Shown: in pieces, positions 1 through 5,920 of the stretch | Layout of the letters: every line of letters begins with the position of its first letter | How positions within the stretch are numbered: position 1 is the stretch's first letter | Assembly (NCBI GenBank): GCA_035527715.1 | Contig: DATKZY010000045.1 | Span: forward strand, 1-5,962 | DNA length: 5,962 nt | DNA from: DSUN01 sp035527715 | GTDB lineage: Bacteria > Planctomycetota > PUPC01 > DSUN01 | Reading direction: 5' to 3' | Made by a program: the position numbers and the translations under genes | The notes under the pieces: model-generated | Database searches by the model: none | Told to the model about the DNA's origin: nothing | Seen by the model: only the letters and a program-made list of their open reading frames with translations

Positions 1-37
<37 letters not shown>

Positions 38-38
38 C

Positions 39-509
39 TCACTTCTTCAAGGCGAGTTCCATGCGCAGGACTTTGCGGCCACTGTGGCTCTTGTGGGTGG
101 CGACGACGCGGAAGCCGAGAGTCTTGTAGAGGGCGATGGCCTCTTTCATGAAGGGGAATGTCCAGAGGCACATGCGCGCGTAGCCCAGGCGCCGGCCCGC
201 GGCGACGGCCGCGACGGCCAGGGCGCGGCCGAGGCCCTTGCCGCGAAACGCGGGGCGGACGTAGAGGCGCTTCATCTTGCACGCGCCGACCTCGAGCTTG
301 CTCACGCCGACGCAGCCGGCGACCCGTCGCCGCCAGGTGGCCAGGAGCAGCCGGCCTTCAGGCGGGGAGTACTCCCCCGGGAGCGAGGCCGCCTCGGCCT
401 CGAAGTCGTGGAAGCAGACGGCGCAGCGGGGCGACGCGTGGTACTCGGTCAGCAGCGCCCGGAACTGCTCGATCCGGGCCCTCGAGCGGGCGTGGATGAT
501 CTTGGCCAT
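39..509 (-). CDS. GNAT family N-acetyltransferase
   Basis: A complete 156-residue single-domain protein of the Gcn5-related N-acetyltransferase family, which moves an acetyl group from acetyl-CoA to an amine in the cytoplasm. Motif A, the CoA pyrophosphate loop, is clear: a beta strand at about residues 77-84 (KMKRLYVR) is followed by R89-G-K-G-L-G94, matching R/Q-x-x-G-x-G/A, and an alanine-rich helix. Motif B follows at about 123-135 (EAIALYKTLGFRV). The length is normal for the family and no signal peptide or membrane segment is seen. The ATG is preceded by AAGG 8 bases upstream, immediately after the stop of the aminotransferase gene, so the two are very likely co-transcribed. The protein resembles the general stand-alone GNATs that open with a 'RALLTEYHAS...CF..FE.E...LPGEY.PP.GRLLLA' N-terminus rather than a sugar-specific enzyme. 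The substrate is unknown. It ends at the poly-C edge but its stop codon is present. Confidence 0.9.
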   Translation of the reverse strand: MAKIIHARSRARIEQFRALLTEYHASPRCAVCFHDFEAEAASLPGEYSPPEGRLLLATWRRRVAGCVGVSKLEVGACKMKRLYVRPAFRGKGLGRALAVAAVAAGRRLGYARMCLWTFPFMKEAIALYKTLGFRVVATHKSHSGRKVLRMELALKK

Positions 510-521
510 AGCCCAGACCTT

Positions 522-1802
522 CTACCGCGGCGCCGCCGCCTCCACGATCTCCTTCGCGCGGCCCAGGACTTTCCTGAAGCCCTCGACGTAGAGCTTCATC
601 AGCTCCATCGTGTTCGGCGGATGGACGCCGCCGAGATAGGAGTGGCGGGCGATGAAGTCGAGGGTGCGGGGGTAGTCCTCGCCGCGATAGGTGACCTCGC
701 GCCCCCAGCGACAGGTCCAGGGGCAACCCTTGCCGTAGCCGACCCGCTTCGTGAAGACGTCCTGGCCGGGCACGGGGCGCGTCTGCCACTGGCCGAGGCC
801 AATTCCCTCGGCGCGCAGGGCCTTGAGGATGGCGGTCTTGAAGGTCTCGACGGGCACGTCGAGGCCGAGCTGGTCGGGGCAGAACTCGACGACGTAGCTG
901 AAGTAGACCGGCTCGCGGTCGGGCGGGCACCAGGGGGGCTTGATGCCGGGGACCTGTGCAAGCTGCTCGTTGAGGCAGGCGGCGAGCTCGCGGCGGAGGG
1001 CGTTCCGCTCGTCGAGGTGCCTGAGCTGCGTGCGGCAGAAGGCATTGGTCCACTCGAGCGAGCGATACATCCAGCCGAGTGAGAAGGCGTTGTATTCGCG
1101 GGTCTGGTTGGGCAGGACGACCTCGCCGAACTCGCGCATGCGCGAGGCGACGGCGAACCAGTCGTCGTTGTCGGTGGTGTAGAGTCCGCCCTCGCCGCTT
1201 GAGAGGTTTTTCGAGCGGTTGGTGGAGAACGCTGTGGCGTGGGCGATGGCGCCCGTCTTCTTGCCCCTATGGGTCGCGCCGTGGGCCTGGCAGGAGTCGG
1301 CGAGGACGATGAGGCTGTGGCGGCGGGCGATGGCCAGGATCGCCTCGTAGTCGCACGGCATCCCGTGAATGTCCACGGGGAGGATGGCCTTCGTGTGCGG
1401 CGTGATCGCGGCCTCGATGAGGGCGGGGTCAATCGTGAAGTCGCGCGGGGCGATGTCCACGAAGATGGGAATCGCGTTCTGGTGGAGGACGGCGGCGGCG
1501 GTGGACCAGTAGGTGAAGGCTGGGACGATCACCTCGTCGCCTGGCTCGATGCCTGCGGCGGCGAGGGCCATGTGAATGGCGGAGGTGCCGCTGTTGGTCA
1601 CCAAGGCGTGCTTGACGCCACAGTAGTCCGCCCATTCCTTCTGGAGGGCAAGGGCCTGGGGCGCGGAGGTGCCGTGCAGGTGGCCACTGTCGAACACGGC
1701 CAGCACCGCGTCCTTGTCCTCCTGCGTGATGACGGGCCAGGACTTCACCATGCCGTCGGGCACGGTTCGGGGTCCGCCCTTGATTGCGAGTTCGGCTGCC
1801 AT
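522..1802 (-). CDS. DegT/DnrJ/EryC1/StrS family PLP-dependent aminotransferase
   Basis: A 426-residue fold-type I PLP enzyme of the DegT/DnrJ/EryC1/StrS family. Members mostly transaminate keto-sugars or cyclitols using glutamate or glutamine as amino donor. Visible landmarks are the phosphate-binding SGTSA at 71-75, VIVPAFTYWST at 91-101, the pyridine-nitrogen aspartate D169 in LADSCQAHGA (167-176), and the Schiff-base lysine K198 in RSKNLSSGEGG (196-206). All are in canonical order and the length is slightly above the usual 370-400. The extra length is a C-terminal segment around 355-400 with GYGKGCPWTCRWG and a PPNTMELMKLYVEGFRKV end, which differs from classical sugar aminotransferases. 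The opening IKGGPRTVP resembles the AHBA-synthase/inosamine-aminotransferase branch, but this is only a family impression. The ATG at 1802 has GAGAGGA 9 bases upstream and a promoter about 50 bases upstream. It is first gene of a pair with the downstream GNAT. No sugar nucleotide genes lie nearby, so the substrate is unresolved. Confidence 0.92.
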   Translation of the reverse strand: MAAELAIKGGPRTVPDGMVKSWPVITQEDKDAVLAVFDSGHLHGTSAPQALALQKEWADYCGVKHALVTNSGTSAIHMALAAAGIEPGDEVIVPAFTYWSTAAAVLHQNAIPIFVDIAPRDFTIDPALIEAAITPHTKAILPVDIHGMPCDYEAILAIARRHSLIVLADSCQAHGATHRGKKTGAIAHATAFSTNRSKNLSSGEGGLYTTDNDDWFAVASRMREFGEVVLPNQTREYNAFSLGWMYRSLEWTNAFCRTQLRHLDERNALRRELAACLNEQLAQVPGIKPPWCPPDREPVYFSYVVEFCPDQLGLDVPVETFKTAILKALRAEGIGLGQWQTRPVPGQDVFTKRVGYGKGCPWTCRWGREVTYRGEDYPRTLDFIARHSYLGGVHPPNTMELMKLYVEGFRKVLGRAKEIVEAAAPR

Positions 1803-1852
1803 GGCGTCCGGTCCTCTCGCGTGGGGGGAGGGGAGTGGTCAGACCTTCACGG

Positions 1853-1880
1853 AGTGTACTCGCGGGGCCGCTCGTGTCAA
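1853..1880 (-). promoter_or_regulatory. sigma70-like promoter of the aminotransferase-GNAT pair
   Basis: On the minus strand a perfect TTGACA (1880-1875) is followed after 16 bases by TACACT (1858-1853), four of six matches to TATAAT. Transcription would start near 1846, giving a leader of about 40 bases to the ATG at 1802, with the ribosome site GAGAGGA at 1818-1812. The leader contains a pyrimidine-rich tract (about 1821-1838 on this strand). Position, orientation and the perfect -35 in otherwise very GC-rich DNA support it; there is no experimental evidence. Confidence 0.65.
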
Positions 1881-1929
1881 CCGCGCGTGGCGCGGGTGCG
1901 GGCCGGCGTGCCCGGCGCCTCGTTTCGGC

Positions 1930-1958
1930 TTGACTTCGCCGCCGAAACCTGCGAAGAT
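1930..1958 (+). promoter_or_regulatory. weak candidate promoter for the SUMF1-like gene
   Basis: TTGACT at 1930-1935 is five of six to the -35 consensus, and 17 bases later GAAGAT (1953-1958) matches only three of six of the -10. The spacer overlaps a small inverted repeat, CTTCGC (1934-1939) with GCGAAG (1951-1956), which could be a hairpin or an operator half-site pair. Transcription would start near 1965, about 80 bases before the GTG start. The poor -10 keeps this a candidate only. Confidence 0.3.
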
Positions 1959-2028
1959 CGTAGGGGCGACAGGCGGCGTTGCCGAGCGGTCGGCGGCCTG
2001 TCGGCGTCGTAGCGTACCTTCGGAGTCG

Positions 2029-2038
2029 AAAGGAAGGA
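2029..2038 (+). promoter_or_regulatory. ribosome binding site fixing the GTG start at 2045
   Basis: AAAGGAAGGA lies 6 bases before GTG at 2045. It decides the start of the SUMF1-like gene, because the same frame is open further upstream to a TTG at 1979 that has no comparable site. Starting at 2045 also puts the hydrophobic signal peptide at the N-terminus. Confidence 0.75.
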
Positions 2039-2044
2039 CAGGTC

Positions 2045-3049
2045 GTGCGCGGAAACGGAGGTCGGGGCGTCGCGTGGTCGGTTGGTCTTCTCGCCGTCGG
2101 GCTGGCGGCCTCCTGGTGCGGTGCCGGTGAGCCTGCCAAGAAGTTCACCGAGAAGATCAAGAACAAGGAAGGCAAGGAGATCGCCTTCGATATGGTGCTC
2201 GTCCCGGGGGGCAAGCTCAAGGTGGGCAGCCCCGAGAGCGAGAAGGGCCGCAAGCCCCACGAAGGCCCGCAATTCGAGGCCGAGATCAAGCCCTTCTACC
2301 TGTGCGCCACCGAGACCACGTGGCTGATGTTCATGGCCTACTACGACGAGACGGTGCAGGAGAAGCGCGGCGAGGCCGCCACCGAGGCCGCCAAGAAGAA
2401 GGCCGAAGAGGCCCAGAAGAAGGGTGTGGATGCCATCAGCGGCCCCACCCCGCTCTACGGCGACCCCACGCTCGGCTGGGGCGCCGACAAGCGGCCCGCC
2501 ATCGGCGCCAGCCACCTCAACGCCGAGGTCTTCTGCACCTGGCTGTCGAAGAAGACCGGCAAGAAGTACCGCCTGCCCACCGAAGCCGAGTGGGAGTACG
2601 CCTGCCGAGCCGGTTCCACAGGTGCTTACTCGTGCGCCGAAGACGCGCTCGAGGACAACGCCTGGTTCGAGGACAACTCGGACGAGAAGACCCAGGAGGT
2701 CGCCCAGAGGAAGCCCAACGCCTTCGGCCTCTACGACATGCACGGCAATGTCATGGAATGGGTGTCGGACTTCTACTCGCCGAAGGCATACGAGGAAGCG
2801 GCGAAGAACAACCCCGTGACCTGTCCCACGGGGCCGAAGGAGGGCACGGCCAAGACGTCTGCGGGCTTCGCGCACGTGGCCCGCGGCGGCGCCTACAACA
2901 GCGCTCCGGCCGGCCTGCGCTGCGCCGCACGTGTGTTCGAGGAGCCCTTCTGGCGCTACGAGGATCCCCAGGAGCCCAAGAGCAAGTGGTGGCTCCCCAA
3001 GATGGGCTTCATCGGCTTCCGCATCGCCTGCGACGTCGAGGCGAAGTAG
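2045..3049 (+). CDS. exported SUMF1/FGE-like (formylglycine-generating-enzyme fold) protein, probably not a formylglycine oxidase
   Basis: A 334-residue protein from the GTG start. Residues 1-28 look like a Sec signal peptide: arginines at 2 and 7, a hydrophobic core WSVGLLAVGLAAS, and a likely cut near CGA-GEP (25-30). The rest is one FGE-sulfatase (SUMF1) domain: MVLVPGGKLKVGSPES at 50-65, a degenerate F-ATE-T entry at 84-92, KYRLPTEAEWEYACRAGST at 174-192, NAFGLYDMHGNVMEWVSDFY at 225-244, RGGAYN at 280-285, LRCAAR at 291-296 and GFIGFR at 321-326. True aerobic FGE carries a copper-binding cysteine pair between the GGSY and RCAAR motifs. Here that stretch is shorter (NSAPAGL) and has no cysteine, so sulfatase activation is unlikely. 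A charged Ala/Lys/Glu helix at about 101-128 is inserted after the first motif. Such domains in PVC-type bacteria are often exported binding or scaffold proteins. It is probably co-transcribed with the protease gene 28 bases downstream. Role unknown. Confidence 0.88.
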   Translation: MRGNGGRGVAWSVGLLAVGLAASWCGAGEPAKKFTEKIKNKEGKEIAFDMVLVPGGKLKVGSPESEKGRKPHEGPQFEAEIKPFYLCATETTWLMFMAYYDETVQEKRGEAATEAAKKKAEEAQKKGVDAISGPTPLYGDPTLGWGADKRPAIGASHLNAEVFCTWLSKKTGKKYRLPTEAEWEYACRAGSTGAYSCAEDALEDNAWFEDNSDEKTQEVAQRKPNAFGLYDMHGNVMEWVSDFYSPKAYEEAAKNNPVTCPTGPKEGTAKTSAGFAHVARGGAYNSAPAGLRCAARVFEEPFWRYEDPQEPKSKWWLPKMGFIGFRIACDVEAK

Positions 3050-3077
3050 CCCCGACGCCGAGCCAAAGGGGCAAGCG

Positions 3078-3455
3078 ATGGGCAGAGTCCGCGAAGCGAT
3101 CAAAGTGGATGGGCGGGAGTGCTGGACTCTCTTCGACACGGGCGCCCGCAACACCTACGTTGTGCCCGAGGTCGCCAAGCTCCTCGTCACCTCCAAGACG
3201 CTGCGCCCCTTCCGAACGGCGATCGGCGGCGGAGTCAAAGAGACGAGTACGACGGCGGTCCTCAACGCCGATATCGAGGGCCGGGCGATCTCCACACACG
3301 CCCTGGTGGTGGACGAGATCGGCGAGGACGAGGCGGGGAAGCCCATCGAGATCCTCTTCGGCGCCCTTGCCATGCAGCAGTGGGGCATCCGCCCCATCCC
3401 CGACGAAGAGCGCCTCGACCTCACCCACTACCCCAAGGAATTCGTCGAGTTCTGA
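3078..3455 (+). CDS. small retropepsin-like (clan AA) aspartic protease domain protein
   Basis: A 125-residue protein with the layout of a single retropepsin-like lobe. The substrate-side aspartate D20 sits in CWTLFDTGARNTYVV (15-29), giving the catalytic DTGA. A flap-like glycine-rich turn follows at AIGGGVKET (48-56), then VLNADIEGRAISTHALVVDE (61-80), and the hydrophobic-hydrophobic-Gly motif ILFGALAMQQWGI at 92-104. Known enzymes of this fold act as homodimers, each subunit giving one aspartate. No signal peptide or membrane segment is seen, so it should be cytoplasmic. The ATG at 3078 has AAAGGGG 6 bases upstream; the frame is open further left inside the previous gene, but that part has no suitable site and does not resemble the family. 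It follows the SUMF1-like gene by 28 bases in the same direction. Related stand-alone proteins are usually annotated as clan AA or retropepsin-like proteases, most without a known substrate. Confidence 0.82.
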   Translation: MGRVREAIKVDGRECWTLFDTGARNTYVVPEVAKLLVTSKTLRPFRTAIGGGVKETSTTAVLNADIEGRAISTHALVVDEIGEDEAGKPIEILFGALAMQQWGIRPIPDEERLDLTHYPKEFVEF

Positions 3456-3509
3456 CCCCAGCACGACCGCCGAGACAGAATCGCTCACCACGGTTCTCGG
3501 GCGATGTGG

Positions 3510-3552
3510 GCGGGGCGTCTCTGCCCCGCGAATGGCGGCACGGAGGCCCTGC
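3510..3552. repeat. two adjacent hairpins in the spacer before the beta-helix gene
   Basis: GCGGGGC (3510-3516) pairs perfectly with GCCCCGC (3523-3529) around a six-base loop, GTCTCT. Eight bases on, GCACGG (3538-3543) pairs with CCCTGC (3547-3552) around AGG, with one C-C mismatch. There is no T-tract, so a classical intrinsic terminator is not supported. Two short hairpins in a row between genes is the layout of REP/BIME-like dispersed palindromic elements, and the 'gggcggggcgtctctgcccc' wording looks like a recurrent intergenic sequence to me, but copies elsewhere cannot be checked here. The remainder of the 191-base gap (3456-3646) shows no gene and only a poor promoter candidate near 3558-3585. 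Confidence 0.55.
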
Positions 3553-3631
3553 TCGAACTGACCGGAGATCGTGCTGAGCTATCCAGCCAGGCCGATTCCC
3601 GGGAGGCGCCCTTTCCCTGTCCACCCACCCC

Positions 3632-3639
3632 GAGGAAGG
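3632..3639 (+). promoter_or_regulatory. ribosome binding site for the beta-helix lipoprotein
   Basis: GAGGAAGG stands 7 bases before the ATG at 3647. It supports the start that includes the lipoprotein signal peptide over the internal ATG at 3728. Confidence 0.7.
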
Positions 3640-3646
3640 CAAGCCC

Positions 3647-5887
3647 ATGAGCTCCTGCACGCGTGTGGCCGCGCTTGCGCTGGCAGTCGGCCTCGGCGCC
3701 TGCGCCCCCACCCTCAAGGAGGCAGCGATGCCCACGAAGGGAACCGTGCTCTACGTGGCGACCGACGGCAACGACGGCTGGTCGGGCACCCTCGGCACGC
3801 CGAACCGGGCGAAGGCCGATGGGCCATTCGCCACGCTGGAGCGGGCACGCGATGAGATTCGGAAGCGGAAGGCCGTCGGACAGCTTCAGGGCGGCGCCAC
3901 GGTGCTCGTGCGCGGCGGCCTGCACTGCCTGCCCCAGACGCTGAAGCTGGGGAAGGACGACTCGGGCACCTCTGAGGCGCCCATCGTGTATCGCGCCTGC
4001 GGGGGCGAGCGGCCCATCCTCGCCGGCGGCAAGGAGATCAAGGGCTTCGTGCCCCACAAGGGGGAGGTTCTCAAGGCCGACGCCGCGGCCCAGGGGTTCA
4101 AGGGCATCACCTTCCGCCAGCTCATCTTCGACGGCCAGCGCCAGCACCTCGCCCGCTACCCCAACTTCGACCCCCAGAACCCCTACGGCGGCGGCTGGGC
4201 CTACGCCGACGGCAAGCCCGTGCCCATGTACGCCGAGGTGCCCGGCGAAGACCGCCGCACCCTCCTCTACAAGGCCGCCGACGCCCGCACCTGGTCCCGC
4301 CCCGAGGAGGGCGAGGTCTTCGTCTTCCCGCGCTACAACTGGTGGAACAACATTGTCCGCATCGCCTCGGTTGACCCCGAGAAGCGCCTCATCACACTCG
4401 CGGGCGACTGCTCCTATCCCATCCGCCCCACCGACCGCTACTACGTCCGCGGCCTGTTCGAGGAGCTGGACGCCCCAGGCGAATGGTATCTCGACAGCCA
4501 GGCGGGCACGCTCTACTTCTGGCCCCCCGCGCCGCTCGAGGGCAAGGCCGTCTACGCCCCCACGATGCGCACGATCGTCGAGATGAGCGGCGTCGAGCAC
4601 GTCACGCTCCAGGGCTTCACCATCGAGTGCTGCGAGGGCAACGCCGTCGTGCTCAAGGACTGCTCGGGTTGCCTCGTCGCGGCCAACACCATCCGCAACG
4701 TCGGCGACTACAACGGCTCCGGCGTCGTCGTGGACGGCGGCGGCCGCAACGGCGTCGTGGGCAACGACATCTACGAGGTCGGCCGCAGCGCCGTCTCCCT
4801 CTCCGGCGGCGACCGCATCACCCTCGCCCCCGCCGAGAACTACGCCGACAACAACTACCTTCACCACTTCGGCGTCTACTACAAGCAGGGCGTCGGCGTC
4901 GCCCTCACCGGCTGCGGCAACCGCGCCTCGCACAACCTCATGCACGACGGCCCACGCTTCGGCATCCTCTTCAGCGGAAACAACCTGGTCATCGAGTACA
5001 ACCACATCCGACACGTGGACCTCGAAACCGCCGACACCGGGGCCGTCTACACCGGCGGACGCGACTGGATTTCCTCCCGCGGCACCGTCATCCGCTACAA
5101 CTTCTTCCACGACATCCTCGGCTACGGCCAGGAGCGGGGCAAGTGGATTTCGCCCCACTACTGCTGGGGCGTCTATCTCGACGACAATACGGGCGGCGTG
5201 GACGTCGTGGGCAACGTCGTCGCCCGATGCGTTCGCGGCCTCGTCCACCTCCACAACGGCCGCGACAACCTGATCGAGAACAACGTCCTCATTGACGGCA
5301 GGCTCCAGCAGTTCGAGTGCAACGGCTGGACCGACAAGCACCGCTACTGGACAAGTCACCTGCCCACGATGATCAAGGGCTACGAATCCGTCGCCACCCA
5401 GCCCGCCTGGAAGGCGATGCGGCACATGGACATTCATCCCAAGGACGCCGTGCTCCCCAACGGGATGATCATGGCGAACAACGTGTTCCGCCGAAACATC
5501 CTCTGCTACCGCGACCCGAACGCCAAGCTCTTCGCCCTCCGCACCGTGCCGTATGAGAAACACCAGTCGGACTACAACCTCGTCTGGCACTTCGGCCAGC
5601 CCATCCGCGTCGGCCAGTTGCCTGGGGGGAAAAAGGTCGAGCCGGCGGAGGAGTGGGCCGCGTGGCAGGGGCTCGGCTTCGACAAGCACTCCCTCGTCGC
5701 CGACCCGCTCTTCGTGGATGCCGCGAGGGACGACTATCGCCTTCGCCCCGAATCGCCCGCCTTCCAGCTCGGCTTTCAGCCCATCCCCTTCGACAAGATC
5801 GGCCCCTACAAGAGCCCCCTCCGTGCCTCCTGGCCCATCGTCGAGGCCGAAGGCGCCCGCGAAAAGCCCCTCGTCGGCGGACACTGA
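3647..5887 (+). CDS. right-handed parallel beta-helix lipoprotein, probable polysaccharide-active enzyme (GH141-like architecture)
   Basis: A complete 746-residue protein. Residues 1-19 form a lipoprotein signal peptide with lipobox L16-G-A-C19; A20 after the cysteine does not suggest inner-membrane retention, so an outer-membrane location is likely. The mature N-terminus has the motif LYVATDGNDGWSGT (35-48) plus DGPFATLERARDEIR (58-72), the usual opening of secreted beta-helix enzymes. VLVRGGLHCL (86-95) and PIVYRACGGERPILAGG (112-128) follow, then an inserted beta-rich region (about 130-300, including GEWYLDSQAGTLYFWPP at 278-294). Helical coils run from about 305 to 555 with repeated N-x-I/V turns such as NTIRNVGDYNGSG, NDIYEVGRSAV and NNVLIDG. 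The most conserved-looking part is TADTGAVYTGGRDW (461-474), GTVIRYNFFHDI (479-490) and WGVYLDDNTGG (507-517); D463 and D512/D513 are candidate catalytic acids. The tail HSLVADPLFVD...DYRLRPESPAFQLGF (681-710) is typical. The architecture resembles GH141 (alpha-L-fucosidase/xylanase) and pectate-lyase-like proteins; the true substrate cannot be read. Confidence 0.9.
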   Translation: MSSCTRVAALALAVGLGACAPTLKEAAMPTKGTVLYVATDGNDGWSGTLGTPNRAKADGPFATLERARDEIRKRKAVGQLQGGATVLVRGGLHCLPQTLKLGKDDSGTSEAPIVYRACGGERPILAGGKEIKGFVPHKGEVLKADAAAQGFKGITFRQLIFDGQRQHLARYPNFDPQNPYGGGWAYADGKPVPMYAEVPGEDRRTLLYKAADARTWSRPEEGEVFVFPRYNWWNNIVRIASVDPEKRLITLAGDCSYPIRPTDRYYVRGLFEELDAPGEWYLDSQAGTLYFWPPAPLEGKAVYAPTMRTIVEMSGVEHVTLQGFTIECCEGNAVVLKDCSGCLVAANTIRNVGDYNGSGVVVDGGGRNGVVGNDIYEVGRSAVSLSGGDRITLAPAENYADNNYLHHFGVYYKQGVGVALTGCGNRASHNLMHDGPRFGILFSGNNLVIEYNHIRHVDLETADTGAVYTGGRDWISSRGTVIRYNFFHDILGYGQERGKWISPHYCWGVYLDDNTGGVDVVGNVVARCVRGLVHLHNGRDNLIENNVLIDGRLQQFECNGWTDKHRYWTSHLPTMIKGYESVATQPAWKAMRHMDIHPKDAVLPNGMIMANNVFRRNILCYRDPNAKLFALRTVPYEKHQSDYNLVWHFGQPIRVGQLPGGKKVEPAEEWAAWQGLGFDKHSLVADPLFVDAARDDYRLRPESPAFQLGFQPIPFDKIGPYKSPLRASWPIVEAEGAREKPLVGGH
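3716..3722 (+). promoter_or_regulatory. internal Shine-Dalgarno before an in-frame ATG at 3728
   Basis: AAGGAGG, a near-perfect anti-16S match, lies 5 bases before an in-frame ATG that is codon 28 of the beta-helix gene. Initiation there would give a 719-residue protein without the lipoprotein signal. The upstream start is preferred because the signal peptide and lipobox are intact and have their own site, so this may be a chance lysine-glutamate codon pair. Confidence 0.35.
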
Positions 5888-5920
5888 CTGTGGCTGCTCG
5901 CGGTAGTCATAGTGTGAGAG

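Noticed and set aside
84..1082. A 332-codon plus-strand frame opposite the GNAT and aminotransferase genes
   Set aside because: It is an antisense shadow spanning the gene boundary; the minus-strand products carry catalytic motifs and this one does not.
1821..1838. G-rich tract as a G-quadruplex or regulatory site
   Set aside because: It has only two long G runs and lies in the leader of the leftward transcript, where the RNA is pyrimidine-rich; no defined structure is supported.
1979..2044. Upstream TTG extension of the SUMF1-like gene by 22 codons
   Set aside because: No ribosome site precedes 1979, and the extension would bury the signal peptide. The GTG at 2045 has a good site 6 bases upstream.
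1877..3154. A 425-codon minus-strand frame opposite the SUMF1-like gene and the divergent spacer
   Set aside because: It is low-complexity Leu/Gly/Ala/Arg text, covers a promoter region and a gene with clear motifs, and has no ribosome site of note.
2302..3561. A 419-codon plus-strand frame overlapping the SUMF1-like and protease genes
   Set aside because: It is arginine/serine/proline-rich out-of-frame translation running across two well-supported genes and the hairpin spacer.
3558..3585. Possible promoter CTGACC-16-TATCCA for the beta-helix gene
   Set aside because: The matches are four of six and three of six, which is expected by chance in a 191-base spacer.
3485..5884. A 799-codon open frame on the minus strand opposite the beta-helix gene
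   Set aside because: It is a shadow produced by the strong C/G third-position bias of the real gene. Its translation is a monotonous Ala/Val/Glu/Asp/Gly mix without a domain, while the plus frame has a signal peptide, lipobox and family motifs.
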